DNA from: Symsagittifera roscoffensis
Lineage: Eukaryota > Xenacoelomorpha > Acoela > Convolutidae
Direction: 5' to 3'
DNA: 64,000 nucleotides
Assembly: GCF_963678635.1 (NCBI RefSeq)
Contig: NC_087065.1
Span: 54,092,397-54,156,396, forward strand
Under the pieces are notes generated by a model, which searched no databases, had not been told where the DNA came from, and saw nothing but the letters and a program-made list of their open reading frames with translations. This document shows positions 24,050 through 34,762 of this stretch, one piece after another (position 1 is the stretch's first letter; each line of letters begins with the position of its first letter). The position numbers were made by a program, and so were the translations under genes.

Positions 24050-24370
24050 TCCAGGGTGATCTGAAGGTTCGAGTGTTCAAAAAATGGGAACACTTATACT
24101 TGGTGTGGTTTTTTTTTCAGTCAATTTTTGGCGAACGAAAAAAAATACAATTTTCCTTCAATAAATTGTTATGCCCCATTGAAGGTCCTGATATTAATTT
24201 TTAAAAAAAAATGTTTCACCACCATTTCTTGCAAAGTTTTGGAGTTCAAAAATTAGCAATTTGATCCTGCTCTGGACTAATTTATGCTCACTTTGAAAAT
24301 TTTTTCAGTTATCCTGAAATTTTAAAACGATTTATTTATGCGTGGTGAGTTATCACAAAAAACAAAATCG
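24050..24370 (+). mobile_element. Fragment of the GTATATCAGGGC-TIR family (right half)
   Basis: This matches 58660-58990 in order over about 320 bp. Shared landmarks are GGTGTGGTTTTTTTTTCAG, a CCCCATTGAAG phrase, a TCTGGACTAATTTATG phrase and a final ATGCGTGG.GA.TTATC phrase. Both terminal repeats are missing. Confidence 0.6.
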
Positions 24371-24807
24371 ATACTAAAATTTGAATACCAAAAGTTCAAA
24401 AAGTGAAACTAGCCATTGCCTTCAATACCATCCAATGTTTCGAAACACAAAAAGAAAAAATATGCTTTCTCACGCTTTATCAGATGGTTTTGGTCAGTAA
24501 AAGTTTAGCGTTCGGCATTTTAATTTTACTGATCACACTGTTCTCAAATATATGAGTCATAACTATTCAATCTGAAACTTAAACTTTTTCAAGCATTTAG
24601 AGCTTTCCGGTCAAAACTTGTGAAAAATTTGTGCTTTTTCACTTTTTACAAAGTTTGACGTTTGAAAAAATTCAAATCACTTTATCATTATTTTGTGTTC
24701 ATCTCAAAAAAAAAATTGTGAAATCTATTCAAATGAAGCGAACAAAAAAATGTTTTAATTCAGTTGCTGGTTTTTCAGTCGAGATTGTCGAGCATATATA
24801 GTAGGTA

Positions 24808-25403
24808 CACTAGTGAACAAAATTCAGCGCAAATTCTAGATTTTATTCTGTAAAATGCCTGTTTTCAATGTACTTTTTGGACAACATTTTCTTTGAAACT
24901 CGAAAAAGTTTTTGCATTGACCGAGAGTAAACATTCAACGCTACCATCTGTGACAATATCAATATTCGGTTTCAAGGGATTACCATGTAATTGGGATCTG
25001 AAAATGCCAGTTTTCCCCATCTGCTCAAAGTTTTGCATTGTAGTTAATTCTTTCTCGAATGAGCGGAATAAAAAAACTGTCCATGCAATTTGAAACATTC
25101 TCAGCAATCAAATGGAAAAAATTAGTGTGAAATTTTTACTGAACTCAGAAGTTTGTTACTTATTCACGCGAAGTAAAAATCTGAGTGAAGATGAGGAAAC
25201 CTGGCATTTTCAGATCCGGATTACATGGTGTGTCCTTGAAACCAATAACCGATACTTTTACAGATGGTAGCTCTGATCGTTTGCTCTCGGTCAATGTAAG
25301 AATTTTACTGAAATTCGAATGAAATGTTGTCCAAAATGTACATTGAAAACAAGCATTTCACAGAGTAAAATCCTGAATTTGCGCTTAATTTTGTCCACTA
25401 GTG
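24808..25403. mobile_element. Foldback element with TA target duplication
   Basis: Two arms of about 230 bp are inverted copies of each other. The left begins CACTAGTGAACAAAATTCAG and the right, reverse-complemented, begins CACTAGTGGACAAAATTAAG. Both arms then carry GTTTTCAATGTAC, TTGACCGAGAGYAAAC, CTACCATCTGT and GGATCTGAAAATGCCAG. The loop is about 130 bp, near 25040-25170. TA dinucleotides flank both ends (24806-24807, 25404-25405). The TA site and the end sequence suggest a Tc1/mariner-mobilised non-autonomous element. No transposase is present. Confidence 0.85.
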
Positions 25404-25504
25404 TATTTTTGCTCTGGTATAGCAAACGTAAATAACAAAAGAACTTAATGGAAGTCTATTGTCAAAATAATTTTCATTTTTTGCCTGAAATCAACTCTTT
25501 TATA

Positions 25505-26064
25505 CACTGGTGGAGAAAACTAAACGCAATTTTAGAGTTTTTTATTCTTAAAATGCCTGTTTTCAATTCCACTTTGGACAACATATACCTCGAATTTCAA
25601 TAAACTTTTTACATCGAACAAGAGCAAGTCATCAGAGCTACCATCTTTGAAACTATCAAGCTCGGGTTTCAATGACTTGCCAATGTAACCTGGGTCTGAA
25701 ATTTTAATCCGGGAAAAAAATAAGAAACTGCCGAGTTCAATAAAAATTTCGCACTGATTATTTCAGTTTTCTCGCTGAGAATGTTTAACGTCGCATGAAA
25801 AACTGTTTTCTCTGCTTATTCAATACGAAAAGGTTCACTACGATACAAAACTAAGAGTAGAAGAAGAAAACTAAGCTTTTCATTCCCAGATTACTTTGGT
25901 AAGTCAATGAAACCAAACATTGTAAGTTTCATACAAGGTAGCTTTGATGATTTGCTCTCGGTCAATTTAAAAAAATATACTGGTGCTCGAAAGAATTGTT
26001 GACCAAAATTGATATTAAAAAGAGATATTTTAGAATTCTGAACAATTTTATGGACTACTTTGAC
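25505..26064. mobile_element. Second foldback element of the same family
   Basis: It begins CACTGGTGGAGAAAACTAAA after a TA and has a second arm inverted at about 25860-26064, with the same internal landmarks as the copy just upstream (CTACCATCTT, a GAGCAA motif, GTTTTCAATTCCA). The right end is degraded, so the boundary is approximate. Confidence 0.7.
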
Positions 26065-27030
26065 ATTGAGAAATCCCAATTCCAACTAGAGGCCAATAAC
26101 ACACCCTTTAATAATACTTTATATTATTCAGCTTAAATTGATTAGTAGCTCAATTTTTTCTAAAGTTTTATAGCAAATGGTCAACGTTTTCAACAAGTTA
26201 GTTCACAAAATAGTACTGGGCGACATTGAAAACGCTACAACACAGAACCGATCATTCAAAAAAATCTTTAAAAATGAGTTTGCAAAATCCATATTCTTGC
26301 TCTGATAGACTAAAAGTATAATTATACTTGTATAGCCATATTATTATAGCCATATTATTATAGCCATATTTTTTATAATTATTAAGTGAAGCAGCTGATT
26401 CATGAGTCGTTTTTTTTAACTTCTTAGCTTTCAGCTCAGTTTCTTGTCTATTCAGTACAAGGTCAACTGACCAATTTCAATTACTCAGTGCAGTGAGTCT
26501 TAAAATATAAATACTTAATATAAGTATGCATGCCAATCCGGACCGGATGACAAGATGCTAGAGGAAGAGGTCGAGTATAGAAAAAATTGTATTTCGTCAA
26601 GACATTCGAGAGGGTCGAAAAATGCAACGTGGAAGAAACATTAGTCAAGCCTAGTTCAAAAAATTAAAACAGACGACTTAAATAACTAAAAAAGACAGCC
26701 TAAATAATGTGAAAAATCATTCCACAACCAGAGACTTGATCCCAGCTAAGAACTCTAACAATCAGGAGATGTGTTTTTTTCTTCTATTGTTTCTTGTATC
26801 TCTTTTTATAACAAAATCGACACTTTGCTTCCTCCAAAATAAAAAGAAAATGTTCTAGGTTCATGGTTTTGTTTTCAAAATTTTCTTAGTTATCTTAGTT
26901 GGTAAACGAATCCTAAATAAAGTGCAATCATAAATTATCTAATGTAAATTAAATAAAGTACCGTTAGCAGGCTAACTAAAGCTATAAGTGTTATCTTTTT
27001 CAAACATGCGTTATTTTTGTTTTTGGTAGT
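26065..27030. other. Non-coding AT-rich stretch downstream of small membrane-protein gene
   Basis: The 3' flank of the minus-strand terminal exon that stops at 27031. No canonical AATAAA was seen on the minus strand close to the stop. No other gene or repeat was recognised, apart from a short GCCATATTATTATA duplication near 26335. Confidence 0.5.
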
Positions 27031-27240
27031 CTATAACTGCATGGCTGTGGCGCCGTATAGAGTTCGGGGAAGTGATTGTCTGTCAGAGGCCTCATCCGAA
27101 CCCCATCCGACCAGAAGTTTGTCCCCTCGATTCAGACTTCCCGAGCCCCCTTTGTTCAGCATTGTGTTTCGGTCAGTCAGTGTGCGACTCAGAGACGGCG
27201 ATGGCATTGTGGGTTTGTAATCACTCGCTGCGCCCGTCAC
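27031..27240 (-). CDS. Terminal exon: serine-rich cytoplasmic tail
   Basis: Acceptor AACAAATTAG, then 69 codons and a TAG stop. GC-rich against AT-rich surroundings, which favours real coding. It is polar, with S, T, R and G in excess (SPSLSRTLTDRN, SLNRGDK), and ends TAMQL. Its phase 0 start agrees with the phase 0 end of the transmembrane exon 3.06 kb upstream. The tail is not recognised. Confidence 0.5.
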   Translation of the reverse strand: MTGAASDYKPTMPSPSLSRTLTDRNTMLNKGGSGSLNRGDKLLVGWGSDEASDRQSLPRTLYGATAMQL

Positions 27241-30200
27241 CTAATTTGTTTAAAAAGCTTAAGTCTTCCTACTAATATTGCCTAAAATAACTAAATAGCG
27301 CGTCGATTAAAAATTAAACTCTCTATTCCATTTCTGCCTTAAAAACGTATCTTCTTTGTTTCCAACTAATCAAGTTTGAGCTTTTTCATCTACATTTTTA
27401 TAGTTTGAGATTCGATAACTTATATGGAATTAAAAAAAAAACACCCAAAAGTTGACTGTAAAACTTAAAAACAAAACGCGATGTTTTTCTACTTATACGG
27501 AGCAAAGTTGTAAGTTCTGAAGTTTGAAAGGGATATGAAGATCTCGCACGTACCAGATTATTTTGATTCAAATTATATTCAAAAAGAAGAGACCAATGAC
27601 ACAACTGTTTTGCGCCAAATTAGGGAAAAAAAGCTGTTAAAATCAAACGAAGTGGTTTACCAAATGAAACATAAATGGTGACTACGATACAGAAAATTGT
27701 AACAGGTTCTATCTATGAATTTAAAACAGTAGGCATTTTTTTATAAAATGAACTCATTTTTGGCTTCTGTTTTATCCGCAAAATACAGAGCCAGAAAGGC
27801 AAGTAGCGAACACGTTCAAACCACAGCAGAAAACTTTGACACGAATAATATTTTTGACAAGCAAGTAGGATCGGATCGATCACCACAAGGCGTGGCAATG
27901 ACATGAGCAAATTATTGCTCTTCTCTTTGCAATTGAATACTACGTGCTACAGCCAAACAAGGTTGCTTGTATATCAAGGCAATGCCCTGAATGTTCCTAC
28001 TGCCCATTAACTGGTTTTGAAAAGCTTTTGTTCACAAAACATTTTGATAAACTATAAAATTGCACTGCCAAATATCAAATGCAAGTGCTAACAGTGCTAG
28101 GTAAATGAGACTACAAGCCATTAAGACGACAAAACATCAAGACAAATAAGAGTTATTACATGTAAAATAAGCATTTAGGGATTTAAATTTTTGAAAAATA
28201 CAAGGTAAAAAATTGCGTGTGGTGTCGTCTCAAAGTCCCATCAAAAACACTTGTCGTCTTAAAGATTATGGAACACTTTCCAACGGTTATGAGCTCGGAT
28301 AATTTGCCAAACATGAAAATATCAAAGTATTATTCGAGCTGCGATTTCATCGGTATTTTAGTCTAGGGCAAGCATACTCGCTTGGCGATCGAAAGATTTT
28401 GAAATCGACACCCATAAGTTGTCAACGGTGACGAGTCAATAAGCAGAATAGTCTAAGAGTAAAGTGGACGGATCCCGGAGCAGTTAAACAGAAAGAAACC
28501 AACCTTTATAAGCTAATCATAAACTAAGCATAAGAATTTTCAATTTTACCAAAGAAACGAATATATTATGCATAATCTGAGTATTTGATCGAGGTTTTTT
28601 TTTCAAAACAACATGCTAAAATTTAAAATTAACTTGATGCAATTATTCAATTCATGTATAATTTATTCTTTTTCTTGGAGTTATTGATGTTTCTACACAG
28701 ATGCGAAGCTTCAATTCGCAAACACTTGCGAGAACACGAAAAAAGCAGCTCAAGAAAATATAAACAAGAAAAAATGAAATCCTCGAATTAACAAAAACGC
28801 ACTAACCACTCAGCCACGTACGTTTAATCACCGACAAACACTAGTCACGAATAAAGCAGCTAAAAAATTGCCGATACTAATCAGCAAAAGTGGCAAAATT
28901 TACCATCAGACACAATTTTGCTATTAAGAAATTGGATTATAACAAACTGAAGGCATCCACACTGACTTTGCACGTAGCAAGTTGCAAAGCAAAAAGACAC
29001 ATTATATAAAAATTAAGCATTTTCAAAACGTGCAAGTTATATTGAGTTAGAAAAATTCTGAAATCGAGTTTTTTTTTACTGTTATCTAGTTTAAAACAAA
29101 TAGGTTCGTTTCGGTTCATTCGATGAATTAAAAATGCATCAACTCCAACTGTGTTATTTTACTACTATTTGAAGCTCAAAGCATATCCTATTGAAAGCTG
29201 TAAAAGTGCCCCGTTTAACTTTCCGGCTATTTGAATGTGTTTGCTTTTTTTGTCAATTAATGGCTCCTATTTTACTGATATATTAAATTTCAAGACATAA
29301 TTCATTATTGTTTCTTTAATTGCCTGCTGCTTTTCGTTATGAAATTCTCCAAAAAATTCTGTTTTGTATGCACAATTTATTTTTTATCTCAATCATCACA
29401 TCAAGTGATTTCAACTGTTTCGTGTCTTTTAAGTTACGACTGCCCCTAGAGGTGTATGAAGTCAAAGACGGATATCATATTGGTGGACATTCATCAAACC
29501 ACTATATCTACAAACCACCATATCTTGAAGCCGAAACTATATCAGACTTACGTAAAGTACATAAGAGTTACTTAACAATTGCATTGCAACAATGGCATAC
29601 TCAATTGCAATCTGTTGTTATGTTGCATAATTTTATTTTTTTTTCGGCTTGTTGGAATGGTAATCTTATTTTCGATTTGCTGGCCCTACGACTTGTTGGC
29701 CAACCACCATCTAATTAAATTTGAGTTCCCACTACCGAGTTTTATTTGAGTTCGCACTACCGAGAAAAACTGGTTTCAGTTCAATTTCGAGCGAGTAAAG
29801 CGATCGAGAAACGTTCGATATCTGAAAATTTTATCTTATGTTAAGCTTTTAGGGTAGAAAAAATTTTATTATCAAGAAAATTAATTTAAGAAGTTCCATT
29901 TAGCGTTTCCTTTGCAAAATAGGTTTTCTCAAAAAATATATTGTGCATAAAATTCGCAAAAATTTTTTGTTTGATAATTGTTAATTTTTCGTTTTTTGGT
30001 TGTCAATTTGTTTTCATAGTTTCTCATTCTACACGTTTTTATAGTTCTCTAATTGCACCACGCACTAAAAACGATGTACTGAGTTGAAGAAAAAAAGAAT
30101 TTTTTTGTATTTTTTTGTGAATGTGGTACTTGCATAGCAACCTTCACAAATTTGTTTAAATTTGAATTCAAATTGACGATACACGAGCTTAATTTTTGGA

Positions 30201-31613
30201 AATTTTTGATTTTCGGATTTCATTCTTGTCAACTTTGTAGTATATTTTTTTGCGATTTAAACAATTTTTGAATAATTTTAGCTAAAAATTTGAGCGTCAC
30301 CTGTTGTAGCTCAAAGTTTGCCTGTCTGTACTGCTTGATGAGCTTTCGGCTTCGTCGCCACTTGCAGATCACCACAATTGTGAACCAAACGAGAGCTAGA
30401 CTGCAAATTGCGAAGAGGGCTGCAATCGAGTCGGACCTGAAATTGGCATAAGACTTCCGAGTTTTGTCATACTATTGATTTCCAGTTTCTAACTACTGTT
30501 AACCTTATAGGAATTACTATTTTTTGGCAATACATAATGATAGGTAAATTAAGTAAAGAATATCTTAAATTAGAATTATTCTCGAAATTTATTTTTTTTC
30601 AGTTTTCCACCAATCACGGCTGCTTTCATTTTGTATTAGATCTTTTTGCTGCCACTTTGTACTAAATTAAATGTTTAAAGATTGAAATTTTAGTATTTGA
30701 AAAGCAAATATAGATAATCTGTTAAAACTCACATTTGACATTTGACGTCGGAGTCTTCGACGCTGAGAAGTTCCTGACCGGGCTCGAACCCTATTGGACA
30801 CTGGTAAACACACCGAGAGAAGAAGAGGTACTTGTGGCATTGCAGACAATCTGAGGCAGTGGGACCCACACACCCATTGCAGTGCTTAGAGCACAGCAGA
30901 CAACTGCCTGAAAATAAAATGTATTTAATTCTTAATGCTAAAATAAAAACGAACTATAAATAAATAATTTTCTAATTGATACCAAATAATAAATCTCATT
31001 CAAATTTTATGATTTTATTCATTTATTCTAATGATGAATGAATGAATAAAAAAATCATGATTGAATGAATAGTATTTATTAATGTTAAAAAAATGGAGCT
31101 TTAATCCCGTTTGCATTTTTCAACCTTTTTTTTTCTACTTATTTGCCTTTTTCGTATTTTTAATTTTTATCTCAAACTCAAGATTGAAAAAATTGTTTCG
31201 AGCAATTTTAAGCTCAGCATTTCTTTTAGATAATAGATACATTTTAGTTGATTGACGCTAAAGAAGCTTCTCGCAAAAAAAACGAAATCGGTTTTTAGCA
31301 GAATTTTTTCGAGAGAATGGTCTAGACTCAACCCTAATTACCACCCAAAATATGTCAGCAAGGAATCGTTTAGGTTCTTTGGAGTCCTTGTTTCCCACAA
31401 ATTAATCGCGATTTTTATTTTAAGATATAATTAACATTTAAATGCGCAGCTTGTGCATGTTGGATTATAATATTTTTATCCATGAACCGAAGGCTTATCG
31501 TGTATGACAGAATATTTAAGGATTTTACCTGTTTCTGGAGCGAAGTATTCCTTGACCGGGTTGCAGGCGAGCATCGGATCAGGTGTCGCGACAGAAGAAA
31601 TTGGATCCGCCAT
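27031..31613 (-). CDS. Furin-like/EGFR-type Cys-repeat membrane protein, no kinase
   Basis: Gene model of four minus-strand exons (31613-31529, 30907-30733, 30436-30301, 27240-27031) giving 201 residues. All three junctions have GT-AG sites and agreeing phases (1, 2, 0). The first ATG is preceded two codons upstream by an in-frame TGA. Order: a short N-terminus with no signal peptide, then one cysteine-rich repeat with spacing C-x2-C-x3-C-x2-C and a GCVGPTASDCLQC motif as in furin-like repeats of EGFR-family ectodomains. Next comes a hydrophobic segment of about 21 residues, a KWRRSRK stop-transfer sequence, and a serine-rich cytoplasmic tail ending TAMQL. No kinase exon was seen in the 3-kb last intron. 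It could be a truncated receptor paralogue, a decoy-like protein or a remnant. Joining the last exon is the least certain step, and upstream exons may have been missed. Confidence 0.55.
27950..28030 (+). mobile_element. Solo end of the GTATATCAGGGC-TIR family
   Basis: CAAGGTTGCTTGTATATCAA, then a GCCCTGAATGTTCCTACTGCC segment and TTTTGAAAAGCTTTTG. This matches the left end of the element at 57799-59165. The other end was not found nearby. Confidence 0.6.
28355..28500 (+). mobile_element. tRNA-derived SINE
   Basis: A box A-like TTAGTCTAGGGCAAGC is followed by an anticodon-arm-like CGCTTGGCGATCGAAAGA and a degenerate B box GAAATCGACACC. The body shares TGTCA..GGTGA..ACGAG with the SINE at 39875-40090, so both seem to belong to one family. 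Confidence 0.55.
30301..30436 (-). CDS. Exon 3: transmembrane and juxtamembrane segment
   Basis: Acceptor CCAATTTCAG, donor GTGACG, phases 2 and 0. It encodes a hydrophobic run (IAALFAICSLALVWFTIVVI) followed by CKWRRSRKLIKQYR, as expected for a single-pass type I membrane protein. No kinase motif follows within the exon. Confidence 0.7.
30733..30907 (-). CDS. Exon 2: furin-like cysteine repeat
   Basis: Acceptor TTTTATTTTCAG, donor GTGAGT, phases 1 and 2. It encodes the cysteine motif CLLCSKHCNGCVGP, then DCLQC and a CVYQCPIGFEPG segment. This is the typical CV..CP.GF ending of furin-like repeats in EGFR and related receptors. It is the best-supported exon of this gene. Confidence 0.75.
31529..31613 (-). 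CDS. Exon 1 of the furin-like membrane-protein gene
   Basis: Starts ATGGCGGATCC. It encodes 28 residues and a split glycine, ending KEYFAPET before a GTAAAA donor (phase 1). The frame is closed by TGA just upstream and there is no usable AG between, so either this ATG is the start or only a 22-nt 3' piece is exonic. The one cysteine fits the lead-in to the next furin-like repeat. Confidence 0.5.
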
Positions 31614-31876
31614 ATGTCATAAAGATCAATAACTTAGCAGAATAATTTGTTAAATTATTGATTAGATTAAGATTTAAACGACCCCAAATTCTATGGAAGC
31701 AAAGTTTAAAATTTGTCAACTTTCAGATAATGTTTTAGTGCGCTGTTTCGGATTGACCGGTTTAAGAATGTAAGGGTTTGGAAAATGTTTACCAGCAATT
31801 CTGTTGAAATAAGACTCAAATCCAGAGGTAAACTTAACACAGTTACGCGTTGCGGTGTTTTCTTCAGGTTTTAAAG

Positions 31877-32035
31877 TCAGAAGGAAATGCTGGTAATCGG
31901 TATAAGACTTGCAAAGCTGTCTTTTATTTCTGCTTTGAGATTTTGAGCAGAAATTGAGTTTAAGTTTTGACACAAAATTGGCCCAAGTTGCAATAACGCT
32001 TCACTTTTGAGCTGGCATTTAATTTTGTCTTTCAA
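31877..32035 (-). other. Possible orphan terminal exon
   Basis: A strong polypyrimidine acceptor (TTGTTTTTTTTTCAG) is followed by 52 open codons and a TGA. The peptide is amphipathic and helix-like (LKSEALLQLGPILCQNLNSI). It is not recognised and has no partner exon that I could find. It lies between the membrane-protein gene and the BEL/Pao element. It may be a chance frame behind a T-rich tract. Confidence 0.2.
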
Positions 32036-32410
32036 CTGAAAAAAAAACAAGACTTCTTGTATAAAGTAAGAAAGAGCCTTGAATTCTCCGGCTGCTAGTT
32101 TTTTTGTTGAGACTTGTTAGTTCAAATTGGTTACTTAACACCCCCATTGCTGTTCCGAACACCCCCTCCCCCATATGGGATGGGCAGCAACTATGAATTA
32201 GCTTGTTTTTTTTTCGGCCATAGAATTCACCATTTTTTTACCTCTACGTTTTTTGACCTCAAACTTCACCGTTAACAATTCCGACCACTTCACGAAGCGG
32301 GATTGAACTACGGTTCAGGGTATTTTTTCAGCCAAGTTTCGATTTCCTCGAGGAAAGATCATTAGGGATCAAGTCTGATATAATAGTAAAAAGTAAGATT
32401 CATTTACAAT

Positions 32411-32704
32411 AACATCAACATTTACGTTCTAAATTTAAACTAAGCTCTCAAAACCCTGGTTTTTTTCCTTTTTTGTTCTGTTTTGGATGTCAGACCTTAT
32501 CAAGTCTGAACCGTGTTGGAGAGAAAAAATGGTTAAAATGTTTAAATAGGATTATAGCCCCTGGGTTTTACGTGTATAAAAGTCAGGGTATGAGAGGCTC
32601 GAACCAGAATGATCAGCGGTTTGGCCGTTGTCATATACGTTTGGTGATAGTCCTATTGGTGGACTACTATTTACTTTCTTTTTTTTTATATTTGCGCTGC
32701 AACA
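32411..32704 (-). repeat. 3' LTR of the BEL/Pao element
   Basis: Counterpart of 34763-35075. It contains a CGTGTATAAAAG stretch and the shared palindromic TCAGACCTTATCAAGTCTGA. On the minus strand it begins TGTTGCAGCG at 32704, directly after a G-rich polypurine tract. Confidence 0.85.
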
Positions 32705-32905
32705 TTCTCCGCCCCAAAAGACGGAAGAACTGGGGCAAGCTTAACGGTCGGTCGGTTAATTTTGCTCGTGGCATTTTTGATAAGGTCTGAACGTGCGCAT
32801 TCGTCGTTACTGTAATTAAGTTTAATTTGCGTGCCAATGGGTAATATCCTCGCATGTGGGTAATATCCTCGAGAACGGAGAGTACGTGGCAATCTTCCTA
32901 GTGCT
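32705..32905 (-). pseudogene. BEL/Pao pol C-terminal remnant
   Basis: Two overlapping minus-strand frames hold LPRTL-like and KINRPTVKLAPVLPSFGAEN segments, the usual C-terminal end of Pao pol, just before the polypurine tract. Between this and 33084 only about 180 bp remain where the integrase core should be. Confidence 0.75.
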
Positions 32906-33083
32906 CTTAATGTGTTTACCAGAGTTAAATAATTTCATTTCGACGGAAAATGATTCGATTTGCGCAATTTCTTGAAATTCTTCTCCGCAATATCCAGCTC
33001 AAGTGGATCGGTGATCTCAATGCTGGTACCGCTGAATTGTGCATATGACGGCACTAGTCTTAACATAAAGGCAATTATTCGTT

Positions 33084-34560
33084 TTATACCTCGTAATCAA
33101 ATTTTTCGCAGTCAAATCCATGATCCGGAAGTTTGATTGACGCATCAATGGTGACGAAAGAAGATGACGTCTCCAAACAGTTATCGACATCGCATGACGG
33201 GCCCTTCAATCTAATTTTATTGATTATCTCATAATTGGGTTCAAACGGCCAATCCCTAATCCTCAGGATGTTTGGCCAAATAACCCAGCTGCTATCCTTG
33301 AGGGTTTCCAAAAAATTTTACCATGTACCGGTATCAGCTGGATTATCGCCACTCAGGACATAGTGTCACTAGTCAATGGTGGTAGATTCGAGTATTTCGC
33401 CGACGGGGTTTGCGACGAAAACAGCTGACTAATCAATAGAAGTAAGCCACTGCAGTTTTCATTTTTTTTTCAACCGTGTGCCGTTTTGACAACTTGGGAT
33501 TTGACAAAGTTTTCATTGGCGCGACCCGCGCGTTACCGAAGACAAAAGACATTTCAGTTTTGTGCGAGCTTATAAGTCGCGCATGCAAAAATCAAACGGC
33601 GCAAAAATACGATCCACAGGTTCGACAGGTTGTGAAGTAACTGCGGGGAAGTGTCAGTTGACCTAACAGAGGTAAGCCGGAGTGCCACTCGAGAATTTTT
33701 TTCCTTAAGCCTTCTGGTAAATCATCATCCTAATTCTGACCACTTATTCGCCAAATGTCTTCAAGTAAAAGACGAGCCATACTAGACTACGGGACTACTA
33801 ACCCAGTCGGGTCAAATACTGAAAAAATGAAACTCAAAACTCAAGTCAACATCTCGGCTCACAACCATTTTGTCTTTTAAATTATCCCATTTAAGACGTA
33901 AGACGTGCGATGATTGTTCAACATTAAAAGTTTCCTAAATGGGTGAAGGTGTTTAATTGACTTCGGGGTTCTTTTGTGTTTTTTCTTCATTTTTACTGAC
34001 GAACTTAGTCAACACAAAACTGCCTAATTTAAACAATTTGACCAAATCCTGACTAATTATAAGTGCTTGCTTGGGGTTTCTGAACAAAACCAAATAGTCA
34101 TCATATGAAGCATTCGGTAGCTACTTCTTCTGCTTCAGTGTATGTGGACATTTTATCATTTGTTTATTTTTTTGCAAATCAAAATTCGCAAATGTTAATC
34201 AGTAACAAGCGCTGAGTATATGGCGAGTGTACTGATGGACTACCGCATCTGATGTGGGATCCTACTGCAACAAAAACCGAAGTAAAGGTTGATCTTGGTC
34301 GAGAATTCCTACCTGGAGAAACATACCCTCTATATCCGCGTAATATATATTTTGCTGCCGGAAGCGCAATAGTACGAATATCAGACCTTGGAGTAGATCT
34401 GTACCCACCAATAGGGATTGAGTTAAGGATTGGCCATGAAACTTAGCAGCCCCGTTAAGGACTCGGCGCACTTTACCCGGCTTATTTGGATTTATAACTG
34501 GGTGGTGCGGAAGATACCACTCGCAATCGGTTCAAGATCAGGCGGCTCAACGGTTACGAC
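33084..34560 (-). pseudogene. BEL/Pao pol remnant (RT and RNase H)
   Basis: The minus strand reads EWYLPHHPVINPNKPGKVRR, then AAKFHGQSL and LVGTDLLQGLIFVLLRFRQQ, the opening blocks of Pao-type reverse transcriptase. After a break come YDDYLVLFRNPKQAL (the RT catalytic DD in YDDY), FDPTGLV, an RNase H-side block MSFVFGNARVAPMKTLSNPK, VFVANPVGEILESTTID and SGDNPADTGTW. Stops (including TAG TGA near 33355 and TAA near 33322) and frame shifts interrupt it. Family order is kept from RT to the start of integrase. It is non-functional. Confidence 0.9.
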
Positions 34561-34762
34561 ATGAGCTTTCCTGATGTCCTCCCAATTTGCATCTGCGTTT
34601 TTTGCGCGGCACCAAAAATGTGTCGCTTTTGGGGCGCCAAAAACGTGCTCGCTCCAATCTCAAAAAACCTACAAGCAATCCAATCAAAAAATTGAATTGA
34701 AAATAGAAATTCTTTTGCAAATAACCCCCTAAACGATAAATTTGGGGATTTTAACATCGATC

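Larger units (their letters stand above)
27241..30300 (-). other. Presumed last intron of the membrane-protein gene
   Basis: Contains one end of the GTATATCAGGGC repeat family (about 27950-28015), a tRNA-derived SINE (about 28355-28500) and a plus-strand 132-codon frame at 29320-29718 that I do not recognise. No kinase exon was seen on the minus strand: no HRDLAARN-, DFG- or APE-like motif. Confidence 0.45.

Noticed and set aside
29320-29718. 132-codon plus-strand open frame with a YHIGGHSSNHYIYKPPY segment
   Set aside because: Not recognised, no convincing splice or promoter context, and it lies in the presumed intron of a minus-strand gene. It may be a repeat remnant or chance, so it is not called as a gene.
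31716-31973. 85-codon minus-strand frame as an ectodomain exon of the furin-like gene
   Set aside because: The frame open after the good acceptor at 32035 is a different one, and this frame hits a stop right after that acceptor. No other acceptor supports it.
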